From an uncultured Pelagibacteraceae bacterium (lineage in GTDB: Bacteria; Pseudomonadota; Alphaproteobacteria; Pelagibacterales; Pelagibacteraceae), in the NCBI GenBank assembly GCA_902535255.1, contig CACASQ010000008.1:1-36450 (forward strand): a DNA stretch of 36,450 bases, read 5' to 3'. Under the pieces are notes generated by a model, which worked only from the letters and a program-made list of their open reading frames with translations, did no database searches and was not told where the DNA came from. Numbering within the stretch: the first letter of the stretch is position 1; every line of letters starts with the position of its first letter. This document shows positions 1 through 7,648 of this stretch, piece by piece. The position numbers and the translations under genes are program-made.

Positions 1-14
1 CTGAAAAATTGCAT
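1..14 (-). CDS. 5' end of a gene continuing past the left edge
   Basis: An ATG on the reverse strand shares one base with the lysA stop codon (TAATG junction) and opens a frame reading Met-Gln-Phe-Phe before the window ends. The same one-base junction marks other real gene pairs here, so translational coupling to lysA is likely. In many alphaproteobacteria lysA is followed by a large membrane protein of the TIGR02302/DUF4175 family; that identity is a guess from gene order only. Confidence 0.35.
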
Positions 15-1243
15 TAAGAATTAATCAATTTAAGTAAATTTTGTTTCTTTCTAATATATCTAAATTTATTTTTATTGATTAAAATTTCTGCAATTAATGG
101 TCTAGTGTTATAATTTGAAGATAATGATGAACCATATGCTCCTACATTAGTTATAGCGACAAACTCATTCTCATTTACTTTAGGATAGTTCTTATAAACT
201 CCAAATTTACAAGTACTTTCACATATAGGCCCAACAAATTCTATTTTACCTTTCATTCTTGATGATCTTTTTGAAACAGGAATAATTTTATGAAATGCTT
301 CATACAATGCAGGGCGCATAAAATCATTCATACCAGCATCTAGTATAACAAAGTTTTTTTTAGCTCCTTTTTTTATAAATTGTATTTTACTAATTAAAAG
401 ACCAGTGTTACCAATGATAGATCTTCCCGGTTCAAAAATTATTTTACAATTTAATTTTTTAGAAAAATTATGTACTAGTTTAGAATATTTAGTAAGATTA
501 ATTGGTTTTTCTTTATCTGTATAATTAATACCGAAACCTCCGCCCAAATCGACATATTTTAAATTCAATTTTAATTCTTTAATTAATTTACTCATAACAT
601 TTAGAGTTTTTTTGAAAGGTGCATCTTTTAATATTTGGCTGCCGATATGCACACTTAAAGCATCTAATTTAATATTATGAAAAGATTTAATCTTTCTAAG
701 AAAAACTTTAAAATTTTTTATTGATAATCCAAATTTATTTTCTGCTTTACCTGTGGATATATTTTTATGTGTTTTTGCATCAACGTTTGGATTTAATCTA
801 AACCCTATAGAAACTTTCTTTCTCAATTTTTTTGCTAAATTATTTAATAATTTAGCTTCGCTTTCAGATTCACAATTAATTAATAATATCTTTTTGTTGA
901 TTGCAATTTTTAATTCCTCTTCAGTTTTGCCAACTCCAGAAAAAACAATTTTGTTTGGTTTAATGCCTGCTTTTAATGCTTTAAGAAGCTCACCACCTGA
1001 CACCACATCAGCTCCAGAACCTAATCTACCAAGGGTGCGTAAAATATTAAAGTTACTATTGGATTTTGCAGCGAAGCAAATTAAGGGATTTGTTTTTTTA
1101 AAAATTTTCTCAAATTTTAAAAAGTTTAAAGAAATTTGATTTTCTGAATAAATATAAAAAGGTGTTTTATTTTTTTTTAAAAAATTTTTTATTGAAAGCT
1201 TCTCAATAAATAAATTTTTACCTACATATCTTAAATTTTGCAT
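14..1243 (-). CDS. lysA: Diaminopimelate decarboxylase
   Basis: Cytoplasmic PLP enzyme that decarboxylates meso-diaminopimelate to L-lysine, the last step of the DAP pathway. It is 409 residues, normal for the family. Visible fold-type III motifs: the PLP lysine in FAAKSN (K60), HIGSQ (199-203), the phosphate-binding GGGFG (234-238), EPGR (271-274), the partner-subunit cysteine in CEST (C341), and the tyrosine in GAYGSS (Y370). The start is an ATG four bases after the stop of the small lipoprotein gene, so argH, the lipoprotein and lysA form one reverse-strand unit. This order is common in alphaproteobacteria. Nothing looks damaged. Confidence 0.96.
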   Translation of the reverse strand: MQNLRYVGKNLFIEKLSIKNFLKKNKTPFYIYSENQISLNFLKFEKIFKKTNPLICFAAKSNSNFNILRTLGRLGSGADVVSGGELLKALKAGIKPNKIVFSGVGKTEEELKIAINKKILLINCESESEAKLLNNLAKKLRKKVSIGFRLNPNVDAKTHKNISTGKAENKFGLSIKNFKVFLRKIKSFHNIKLDALSVHIGSQILKDAPFKKTLNVMSKLIKELKLNLKYVDLGGGFGINYTDKEKPINLTKYSKLVHNFSKKLNCKIIFEPGRSIIGNTGLLISKIQFIKKGAKKNFVILDAGMNDFMRPALYEAFHKIIPVSKRSSRMKGKIEFVGPICESTCKFGVYKNYPKVNENEFVAITNVGAYGSSLSSNYNTRPLIAEILINKNKFRYIRKKQNLLKLINS

Positions 1244-1247
1244 TATA

Positions 1248-1358
1248 TTATGAAATTACACTCATCTGATTTATTTTACCCTGATATTCAGGGTCAGATT
1301 TTTTTCCGCAACTAGTTAAAATAAAAATCATTAATAATAATATTGTTAAAATTTTCAT
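1248..1358 (-). CDS. Small lipoprotein, LptM/YifL-like, 36 residues
   Basis: Short gene between argH and lysA. Its ATG overlaps the argH stop (ATGA), and its TAA lies 4 nt before the lysA ATG. The product starts MKILTILLLMIFILTSCGKK: a hydrophobic signal followed by a lipobox LTSC with the lipidated cysteine at position 17, then a short tail containing DPEYQGK. Tiny lipoproteins with Cys-Gly-x-Lys just after the lipobox sit beside lysA or dapF in many proteobacteria. The E. coli member (YifL, now LptM) stabilises the LptD/LptE complex that delivers LPS. Function here is inferred from position and motif; lipobox and overlaps are seen directly. Confidence 0.82.
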   Translation of the reverse strand: MKILTILLLMIFILTSCGKKSDPEYQGKINQMSVIS

Positions 1359-2737
1359 TTAATTTCCTTTTTATATTTTTTTATCATTGATTTAACACTA
1401 ATTACAGATGTTCCCCCATGGGATTTTTTCATATTCATAGAATTTTTTACATCAAACACTTTAAGAACGCTTTTATCTAAATCTTTATGAAATTTTCTTA
1501 TTTCTGCTAAGTTCAATTCTGAAAGTAATTTTTTACTTTTTTCAGCGTAATCAACAAGTTTTGCAGAAATAGCATAAGACTCTCTAAAAGATAAATCTTT
1601 GTGTTTAACAAGATAGTCTGCAAAATCAGTAGCTGTAGTATAACCCTGATTAGCCATAGATAGCATATTTGACTTCTTTGCATTTACTGAATTAATTAAT
1701 TCTGTACTCATAGTCAGAGTATCTTTTAAAGTATCATAGCCATCAAAAACCAACTCTTTGTCATCTTGCATATCTTTAAAATAAGACATGGGAAGACCCT
1801 TCATGATTGTTAATATTGCATTTAGTTTTCCATAATTTATTCCAACTTTACCTCTTATTAATTCTGCTGGGTCCGGATTCTTTTTTTGAGGCATAATAGA
1901 AGAGCCTGAAAGCATACTGTCTTTAAATGAAATTAAATTGAAAGCATCAGAATTATAAATAATAAAATCTTCTGCTAATCTAGAAAGGTGCATCGCGCAA
2001 ACTGCAGAAGCATATAAAAAATCTATTGCAAAATCTCTGTCTGATACACTGTCAATTGAATTATCAGTTGGTTTTTTAAATCCAAGTTTTTTCGCAGTAT
2101 AAGTTCTGTCAATTTTATAAGATGTCCCCGAAAGCGCTGCCGATCCCAAAGGACACTCATCTAAAAGCTCAAGATTATTTTCAAATCTTTTTTTATCTCT
2201 TTTTAACATTTCATAATATGACAAAAGATAGTGAGCAAAAGAAATGGGTTGCGCATTTTTTAAATGTGTAAACCCAGGCATGACAGTATCAATATTTTTT
2301 TCAGCTTTTTTAATTATGTTTTTCATTAAAAAAGAAATATCTTTCAATATTTCTTTAGACGCCTCTTTAATCCATAATTTAAAATCAGTTACAACCTGAT
2401 CGTTTCTTGATCTAGCGGTGTGCAGATATCCAGCTGAAGGGCCAGCAATTTGAAATAAAGCCTTTTCAATATTTAGGTGAATATCTTCAAATTTTTCTTT
2501 AAAATTAAAACTACCTTTTTCTATCTGAATTTTAATTTTTTTTAGTCCATTTATAATTTTATTACCATCTTCTTTTTTGATGATTTTTTGCTTCATAAGC
2601 ATTTGAGTATGCACAATTGATGCAGTTATGTCTTGCTCATAAAGTCTTTTATCAATATTAATCGACGATCCTATTTTTTGAAAAGAAAGCGACATTTTAT
2701 TTTTAAATCTATTAGACCAAATTGTTTTATTTTTCAT
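1355..2737 (-). CDS. argH: Argininosuccinate lyase
   Basis: Splits argininosuccinate into arginine and fumarate, the last step of arginine synthesis; a cytoplasmic homotetramer in the fumarase/aspartase superfamily. The 460-residue length is typical. Superfamily motifs are present: HTARSRNDQ (106-114), the catalytic histidine in PGFTHLKNAQP (H159), and the flexible-loop signature GSSIMPQKKNPD (278-289) with the catalytic serine. It is the first gene of the argH / lipoprotein / lysA unit and is divergent from the TlpA-like gene, with only 30 bp for both promoters. Confidence 0.97.
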   Translation of the reverse strand: MKNKTIWSNRFKNKMSLSFQKIGSSINIDKRLYEQDITASIVHTQMLMKQKIIKKEDGNKIINGLKKIKIQIEKGSFNFKEKFEDIHLNIEKALFQIAGPSAGYLHTARSRNDQVVTDFKLWIKEASKEILKDISFLMKNIIKKAEKNIDTVMPGFTHLKNAQPISFAHYLLSYYEMLKRDKKRFENNLELLDECPLGSAALSGTSYKIDRTYTAKKLGFKKPTDNSIDSVSDRDFAIDFLYASAVCAMHLSRLAEDFIIYNSDAFNLISFKDSMLSGSSIMPQKKNPDPAELIRGKVGINYGKLNAILTIMKGLPMSYFKDMQDDKELVFDGYDTLKDTLTMSTELINSVNAKKSNMLSMANQGYTTATDFADYLVKHKDLSFRESYAISAKLVDYAEKSKKLLSELNLAEIRKFHKDLDKSVLKVFDVKNSMNMKKSHGGTSVISVKSMIKKYKKEIK

Positions 2738-2767
2738 TTTACTGTGTTATTTCTAATTTAAATTAAT

Positions 2768-3295
2768 ATGAAAATTAGTAAATCTTTTAAACTCTATATT
2801 CACATAATAGTTTTATCTTTCTTTGCCCAAAATCTAGTTGGAGCGGAAGATTTTTCAAAAAATGTTGTTATTCATGAAAAACCAATATCTATTAAAGAAA
2901 TTAAATTTAAAGATTCCGATCTACTAGATGTCGATTTAACTAACAAAAAAGGCAATATCATGATTATTAATTTCTGGGCAACTTGGTGTGCCCCTTGCAA
3001 AAGAGAAATGCCATCACTGGAAAAATTAACGTTCAAATACCCAGAAATAAAGGTCTTTGCAGTTAATACAGAAAAACCAAATAAAATAAGGACGAGAGAT
3101 TTTTTTAGAAGTGTAGGAGTGACAACACTAAATACTTATTATGATCCTCAACTTAGCTTAGTAAAAACTTTTAAACTTAGAGGTCTTCCTACAAGTATAT
3201 TGATTGACAAAGAGGGGAAAGAATTCGGAAGAGTAATTGGCGAAGTCGATTTTGCGAGTGAAGATTTTCTTAATTTAATGAAAAAGTTTATTTAA
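2768..3295 (+). CDS. tlpA: TlpA-like thioredoxin-fold protein, exported
   Basis: Periplasmic thiol-disulfide oxidoreductase of the TlpA/ResA group, 175 residues. A hydrophobic export signal covers about residues 8-25, so the protein is secreted or membrane-anchored. The thioredoxin domain carries FWATWCAPCK with active-site Cys74 and Cys77, followed by EMPSLEKL. The cis-proline before the last strands is Pro141 in RGLPTSILID. Relatives reduce cytochrome c apoproteins or copper-site cysteines for oxidase assembly; the specific partner cannot be read from sequence. It lies divergent to argH, an arrangement also seen in other alphaproteobacteria. Its stop codon overlaps that of the convergent next gene. 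Confidence 0.88.
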   Translation: MKISKSFKLYIHIIVLSFFAQNLVGAEDFSKNVVIHEKPISIKEIKFKDSDLLDVDLTNKKGNIMIINFWATWCAPCKREMPSLEKLTFKYPEIKVFAVNTEKPNKIRTRDFFRSVGVTTLNTYYDPQLSLVKTFKLRGLPTSILIDKEGKEFGRVIGEVDFASEDFLNLMKKFI

Positions 3296-3492
3296 TCTTT
3301 GAAAAAATAAGCTAAAAGAACCAAAACAATAATTGCAATAAATTGCAACAGAACTCTTAGTTGCATAAGTTTATTGGAATATTTTTTACTAGTACTTCCG
3401 CCTTTAAATAAAGTATAAATACCCATAATTAAAACTATGGCAACAGCGCCTAATAGTGTAAAACCAATAAAATTAAATAAAAATTCTGACAT
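3292..3492 (-). CDS. Twin-transmembrane HIG1-domain-like protein
   Basis: 66-residue protein with two membrane helices (about 7-28 and 45-63) joined by a short basic loop containing FKGGSTSKKYSNKL. Two helices around a small basic loop, followed by QLRVLLQ, resemble the HIG1 domain motif (x3-R-x-R-x3-Q, here with Gln at the first Arg position). Mitochondrial HIG1 proteins (Rcf1/Rcf2) associate with cytochrome c oxidase, and alphaproteobacteria have short homologues. A link to respiratory complexes is inference. The stop codon overlaps that of the TlpA-like gene, and the start is 15 bp from the divergent hydrolase gene. Confidence 0.7.
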   Translation of the reverse strand: MSEFLFNFIGFTLLGAVAIVLIMGIYTLFKGGSTSKKYSNKLMQLRVLLQFIAIIVLVLLAYFFKD

Positions 3493-3507
3493 TAATATTT
3501 TATCTAT

Positions 3508-4164
3508 ATGACCTTCTCATTAAATACAATTATTTTAGAGCCTCTTTCTAAAGAAAAACCTAAAAACGCAGTAATACTTTGCCACGGATATGGCGGTGAT
3601 GGTAAAGATATATCCATACTTGCCAGCTACTGGAGAGCACATTTGCCTAAAACAATTTTTATTTGTCCTGATGCTCCAGAAAAATGCGCAGCAAGTCCTA
3701 CTGGATTTCAATGGTTTGATCTTATGGATCAAACACCTGAACAAATTTTATCCAAGTCTTTTGTTGCAGAAAATAAATTAAATAAATTAATAGATGAAGT
3801 AAAATCAAGATATAGCTTTTCCGCAGACCAAATTGCAATTACAGGCTTCAGCCAAGGATGTATGATTTCGCTGCAAACTGGCATTAAAAGAAAAGATAGA
3901 ATTAATTCAATTATCGGTTACTCCGGAAGAATTATTAGCACAGATCACTTATCAAAAAATATGAACTCAAGGCCAAATATAATATTAATGCATGGTGATC
4001 TTGATCAGGTGGTTACAATCGAGTCGTTTTTAGAGGCCAAAGAATTTTTTGCAAAACAAAATTATACAATAGAGTCTAAAATATTTAAAAATTGTGAACA
4101 TCGAATACCAACAGAGGGGTCAAGTTTGGGTCTACAATTCATAAAAAAACATTTTAATATCTAA
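3508..4164 (+). CDS. Alpha/beta-hydrolase, carboxylesterase/phospholipase family
   Basis: 218-residue single-domain serine hydrolase of the Abhydrolase_2 family, with no signal peptide, so cytoplasmic. An oxyanion-loop motif HGYGGDG lies at 26-32. The nucleophile elbow GFSQG places Ser115, HGDLDQVV places Asp166, and CEHRIP places His198, giving a complete triad in the family's order and spacing. Relatives hydrolyse short-chain carboxylic or lysophospholipid esters; the real substrate is unknown. The ATG leaves only a 15-bp gap to the divergent HIG1-like gene, so transcripts probably have short leaders. Confidence 0.87.
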   Translation: MTFSLNTIILEPLSKEKPKNAVILCHGYGGDGKDISILASYWRAHLPKTIFICPDAPEKCAASPTGFQWFDLMDQTPEQILSKSFVAENKLNKLIDEVKSRYSFSADQIAITGFSQGCMISLQTGIKRKDRINSIIGYSGRIISTDHLSKNMNSRPNIILMHGDLDQVVTIESFLEAKEFFAKQNYTIESKIFKNCEHRIPTEGSSLGLQFIKKHFNI

Positions 4165-4195
4165 TAAAATAGGCTGTAACATAATTATAACTTGA

Positions 4196-4201
4196 TATAA
4201 T
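4196..4201 (+). promoter_or_regulatory. Putative -10 box (TATAAT) for the HNH gene
   Basis: A perfect TATAAT lies 24 nt before the ATG at 4226. Transcription would start near 4208, which would leave out the TTG at 4205 as a start codon. No convincing -35 box is visible. Confidence 0.4.
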
Positions 4202-4225
4202 TTTTTGTATCAGTTAGCTTTAGAT

Positions 4226-4795
4226 ATGATTATTTCCTCCGCGGAGAAAGTTCCTTTAGAAAAATGTCCAGCATTAGTTTTAAATGCTGACTTTAGACCA
4301 TTAAGTTACTACCCATTATCCATTTGGTGCTGGCAGGACGCTGTCAAATCAGTTTTTCTAGATAGAGTGAGCATTGTTTCAAATTATAAAAGAAAAATAA
4401 GAAGTCCCTCGTTTGAAATGAATTTACCAAGTGTAATAGCTTTAAAAAATTTTATACAACCAAGTAAAAATCCAAACTTTACTAGATTCAATGTATTTCT
4501 AAGAGATAAATTTGCATGCCAATATTGCGGAGATAAAAAAGATTTAACTTTTGATCATCTTTTACCAAAATCAAAAGGAGGATTAACAGATTGGAATAAT
4601 GTAGTCACTGCTTGTTCAAGCTGTAATGTTAAAAAAGGTGGAAAACTTTATAAAGACTGTGACTTAAAATTGAACAACAAACCTTACGCACCAACTGTGG
4701 AAGATCTACACAGAAATGGTAGAAACTTTCCACCTAATTTTTTACACGAAAGCTGGATGGATTATCTTTATTGGGATATTGAACTAGAACCGTAA
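4226..4795 (+). CDS. HNH endonuclease family protein
   Basis: About 189 residues. The N-terminal half includes LVLNADFRPLSYYPLS, typical of a conserved alphaproteobacterial HNH family. The C-terminal half holds the HNH core: CQYCG, then FDHLLPKSKGG with the metal/catalytic histidine, WNNV, and CSSCN, making a zinc-binding CxxC...CxxC frame around the beta-beta-alpha-metal site. Length and N-terminal domain match chromosomal housekeeping-like members, not restriction or intron enzymes; the biological role is not known. I chose the ATG at 4226; an in-frame TTG at 4205 would overlap the probable -10 box. The stop directly abuts the stop of the convergent coq7 gene. Confidence 0.85.
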   Translation: MIISSAEKVPLEKCPALVLNADFRPLSYYPLSIWCWQDAVKSVFLDRVSIVSNYKRKIRSPSFEMNLPSVIALKNFIQPSKNPNFTRFNVFLRDKFACQYCGDKKDLTFDHLLPKSKGGLTDWNNVVTACSSCNVKKGGKLYKDCDLKLNNKPYAPTVEDLHRNGRNFPPNFLHESWMDYLYWDIELEP

Positions 4796-5329
4796 TTAAA
4801 TTTTTTCAGAAATTGTAATGGCTATTCTTGATGAGGTTTTGATAACTTTATCTAATACCCCGAATAAACCTTTTTTTGTTGCGCCATTATCATAAGCTAT
4901 ATCTTTATGGTCAAGTTCATCTTGCCTGAACTTCATAATTTTCTTTTTTAACTCTTCCTCATCTTTGCCGAGTTTATAAGTTTGATCTTTGTAATGACCA
5001 TCTATTACCTCTTCAACAGAAGCAGTACATAACATAGCTGCTTTCTCACCCAGCATCGCAGTTCCAAAACCTAAAGTAACTCCCATTAAATCCCAGAGAG
5101 GCAAAAGTTTAGTCGGCTGAATATTTCTCTTTTTAATTTCGTTGTCAAAGTATTCGTAATGCTCTCTCTCATGTTCTTTCATCTCTTCAATTTTTCTTTT
5201 TAAAGAAGCGTTTTGTTTGAAAGTCTTAAGAGCAAGTAACTGACCTTCGTAGATTTTAATAGCTCCACGCTCTCCAGCGTGATCTACTCTTATGATTTCT
5301 TCTAAAGTTTTTTTATTAGTTTTTTCCAT
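4796..5329 (-). CDS. coq7: Ubiquinone biosynthesis hydroxylase Coq7
   Basis: Diiron monooxygenase that hydroxylates demethoxyubiquinol, the penultimate step of ubiquinone synthesis; peripheral on the inner membrane face. The 177-residue protein has the ferritin-like ligand set: Glu20 in RVDHAGERGA, ExxH at 54-57 (EREH), Glu106 or 107 in SVEEVIDGHY, and ExxH at 138-141 (DELDH). Length fits the alphaproteobacterial form. Its start lies 14 bp inside the 3' end of dsbB, so the dedA-dsbB-coq7 genes are probably co-translated. Confidence 0.95.
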   Translation of the reverse strand: MEKTNKKTLEEIIRVDHAGERGAIKIYEGQLLALKTFKQNASLKRKIEEMKEHEREHYEYFDNEIKKRNIQPTKLLPLWDLMGVTLGFGTAMLGEKAAMLCTASVEEVIDGHYKDQTYKLGKDEEELKKKIMKFRQDELDHKDIAYDNGATKKGLFGVLDKVIKTSSRIAITISEKI

Positions 5330-5798
5330 AATTTTTAATTACTCTTATCATAATACCACTTATTAGAATTGATATAATTGTATTTATTGTAGCAAGAGAA
5401 AGTCCTAAAAACCTAAAACTTACGTCTTTACAGCTTACTGGAGTTTTATTTTGGAGTTGTTTTAGCAAATCTTCTTTAGACATATTTCCTTTTGCTGAGT
5501 CCAAATCACACACTAGAGATTCACTAAAAAATCCTTGTTCAATCCCTACATGGTAAAAAGAAACTAAAGATCCAAAAATAAAAAATAATAGTACAATACC
5601 AGCAATCAATTTTTCAAACTTATTGATTATAAATATTAATGAAATAAGTATTAAAGACGCTAAATAAGGAATTCTCTCAATTAAACACAAATTACAAGGT
5701 TCATGTCCTAATACATATTGAATGAAATAAGCTATAGTCAAAGATAAAAAACTAAAGGCTAATATAATGTTTAAAATTAGCTTATTATTACTTAACAT
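5316..5798 (-). CDS. dsbB: DsbB-family disulfide bond formation protein
   Basis: Inner-membrane quinone reductase that re-oxidises the periplasmic thiol oxidase DsbA. From the chosen ATG the protein is 160 residues with four membrane helices. The first loop holds CNLC (Cys35 and Cys38), the quinone-linked pair. The second loop holds Cys97 and Cys123, the pair that would exchange with DsbA. A longer reading upstream at 5864 is possible but would run inside the DedA gene. The ATG at 5798 shares a base with the DedA stop (TAATG), which supports it. It sits next to coq7, which makes the quinone that DsbB would use. Confidence 0.88.
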   Translation of the reverse strand: MLSNNKLILNIILAFSFLSLTIAYFIQYVLGHEPCNLCLIERIPYLASLILISLIFIINKFEKLIAGIVLLFFIFGSLVSFYHVGIEQGFFSESLVCDLDSAKGNMSKEDLLKQLQNKTPVSCKDVSFRFLGLSLATINTIISILISGIMIRVIKNYGKN

Positions 5799-6397
5799 TA
5801 GGTGAAAATTATATAAAGGACGACGGCTAAAACCACAATAAAAATTCCTGTTAAAGTGAACCATAACGTACCTCTTTTCTCGATGAAATCACCAAATTTT
5901 TTACCGAAAAGAAATGTTAAATAAGAAACTAAGAAAAATCTTAGTCCTCTAGTAAATAAACATATAAAGAAAAATACTGGAAGATTATAGGCGATCACTC
6001 CACTCGTAATAGTAAAAACTTTAAATGGAAGTGGGGTAAAGCCGGCTAAAAACATAATTCCAAGCCAAGCTAAAAATCCACCTTTTGTAGACATCTTATC
6101 CTGCATCTCAAAAACTTTTTCTTCGTACCCATAAAATTCAATAATCACCATCGATGCATCTAAAAAGAAAACTCCTAGCATGTATCCAAACAACCCTCCT
6201 AAAACAGAGCCCGTTGTAGCTATAAGAAATATTTTAAGATAATCCTCTCTCTTTGCCACTACCATTGGAACAATCATTAAGTCAGGTGGAACTGGAAAAA
6301 AGAAACTTTCGATAAATGCTACAAAACCTAATAAAGGCTTTGAAAATTTATGTCTAGCAAGCTCAACGCATCTATCGTATAATTTTTTTAAAATCAT
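5798..6397 (-). CDS. DedA/YqaA-family inner membrane protein
   Basis: About 199 residues with several membrane helices and the DedA-family (SNARE-associated/VTT) layout: an early amphipathic segment FIESFFFPVPPDLMIVP, then GSVLGGLFGYMLG, and FLAGFTPLPFKVFTITSGV. The last two resemble the G-x3-G-x3-G-Y and F-x-R/G-x-x-P patterns of DedA proteins. Related proteins flip or scramble undecaprenyl phosphate or phospholipids; which applies here is unknown. Start options are ATG at 6397 (chosen) and GTG at 6412. The ATG overlaps the start codon of the divergent gene at 6396. First gene of the dedA-dsbB-coq7 run. Confidence 0.8.
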   Translation of the reverse strand: MILKKLYDRCVELARHKFSKPLLGFVAFIESFFFPVPPDLMIVPMVVAKREDYLKIFLIATTGSVLGGLFGYMLGVFFLDASMVIIEFYGYEEKVFEMQDKMSTKGGFLAWLGIMFLAGFTPLPFKVFTITSGVIAYNLPVFFFICLFTRGLRFFLVSYLTFLFGKKFGDFIEKRGTLWFTLTGIFIVVLAVVLYIIFT

Positions 6398-6581
6398 GAA
6401 TTTAAAATGCACAATCCTTAGGTATCTGGCAAGTTTAATATTATCTACAGTTGCTATTTATTCAATCGTTATAGTTGCAGGGATGTTTGGTGCTGATTAC
6501 GGGTTTTCACCGGAAGGAACATTTATTATTTGGATTTTGATGGCTATTTTAATCAATCAAAGTGTAACGTGGAAAAAATAA
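6396..6581 (+). CDS. Small two-helix membrane protein, unknown
   Basis: 61 residues, not recognised. Two hydrophobic helices (about 11-30 and 40-55) are separated by a glycine- and acid-containing turn (ADYGFSPEG); the protein ends in WKK. The TAA is immediately followed by the ATG of the next gene with no gap, so the two are very likely co-translated, which is the best evidence that it is real. A TATAAT lies about 12 bp before the start, inside the 5' end of the divergent dedA gene, so the mRNA may be nearly leaderless. Confidence 0.62.
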   Translation: MNLKCTILRYLASLILSTVAIYSIVIVAGMFGADYGFSPEGTFIIWILMAILINQSVTWKK

Positions 6582-7631
6582 ATGTCTAAACCAATAGATC
6601 TTAAAACTGTAAGAATTTTTGAGCCTTTAAAAAAGAAACCATCTTTTGAAAACAAAATTTTTAATACAATAAATACAGATGAGGTTTACGATGTGTTATC
6701 CAGTCATTCTAATGAAACGGTAACTTTGTGGTTTAAATTACAACAATCATGGTGCAATAATGCTTATAGCACCTTTAAAGATTATGATAGTTATCTAATT
6801 TTAATTTATTTAGTAAATCAAGTTTTTCAAAAATATTCAGATCGTTTTCAATATCTTTCATTTCAAGAATTCTATGAAAAAAACGAATTAAATATCGATA
6901 AGATTAACCTCATTGAGATTTCAAAAGAGCTTAATATTCCTAAAGAAACAATAAGAAGAAAAGTTAATTTTTTGCAAAATCAAAATATAATTTTTAGAAA
7001 AGGGAAAACTATTTTTTTTAATAACTCAATAAATCGTGTGCAAAAACCATCTAATTCAAAAAAAATGTTGGTAAATTTTCTAGAAAAAACTAGCTCTATT
7101 CTTGGGAAAGAAGAATGGTTTGGAAAATCATTTTCTAAAGAAGAAATCGAGGAATTTATAAATAAATACTTTACAATATGTTGGCAACATTGGTTAAGGC
7201 TTCAAATTCCTTATTTAGTAAGATTCAGAGCTTTTTTTGGTGATTTAGAAACGTGGAATGTTTGGGGTGCGATTGGTATTTCACAATTTACTGATTATTC
7301 AAAACAAGTAAAAAATAGAGTTGTTGAAGATCCGAGAACTTACGCAGACTTATACTTACATCTTTTAAGGCATACCCCTAAAAATGGAATTAATGCATCC
7401 TCTATTTCCGAAATTTCAACGATCCCTAGAGCCACTGTTATTAGAAAATTAAAATATCTTTTAAAACAAAAATTAGTTACGAAAAATAAAAAGCTTGAAT
7501 ATATGCTTCTACCATCTCCTAAAAATATCAAATCTTTCGAACAAAATTATATGTATAACCAAAAACATAAAGCTGGTTTCGTAACAACAATTTTCGACCT
7601 TATGAAGTTTTCGTCATTTAAAGTCGAATAA
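6582..7631 (+). CDS. Unknown protein with two duplicated winged-helix domains
   Basis: 349 residues, no named family recognised. Two winged helix-turn-helix segments are visible: 111-147 (EISKELNIPKETIRRKVNFL...) and 274-309 (SISEISTIPRATVIRKLKYL...). Each is preceded by a helical block that also matches: LW-x2-LQ...FKDYDSY at 49-71 against HW-x2-LQ...FGDLETW at 203-225, a constant offset of 154 residues. The protein therefore looks like an internal tandem duplication of a roughly 150-residue unit, a shape suited to reading a two-part DNA site as one chain. No ligand-binding or enzyme motif is seen. A transcription regulator is the likely role; its targets are unknown. Coupled to the small membrane protein upstream. 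Confidence 0.75.
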   Translation: MSKPIDLKTVRIFEPLKKKPSFENKIFNTINTDEVYDVLSSHSNETVTLWFKLQQSWCNNAYSTFKDYDSYLILIYLVNQVFQKYSDRFQYLSFQEFYEKNELNIDKINLIEISKELNIPKETIRRKVNFLQNQNIIFRKGKTIFFNNSINRVQKPSNSKKMLVNFLEKTSSILGKEEWFGKSFSKEEIEEFINKYFTICWQHWLRLQIPYLVRFRAFFGDLETWNVWGAIGISQFTDYSKQVKNRVVEDPRTYADLYLHLLRHTPKNGINASSISEISTIPRATVIRKLKYLLKQKLVTKNKKLEYMLLPSPKNIKSFEQNYMYNQKHKAGFVTTIFDLMKFSSFKVE

Positions 7632-7648
7632 ACAATTTATAAAAAGAA

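Noticed and set aside
753-1139. 128-residue forward frame within lysA
   Set aside because: It lies wholly antisense to a complete lysA with all motifs, and has no ribosome site or family likeness.
5799-5864. Longer DsbB start at 5864
   Set aside because: It would overlap DedA by 66 bp and adds a non-DsbB sequence; the TAATG junction at 5798 fits the local pattern.
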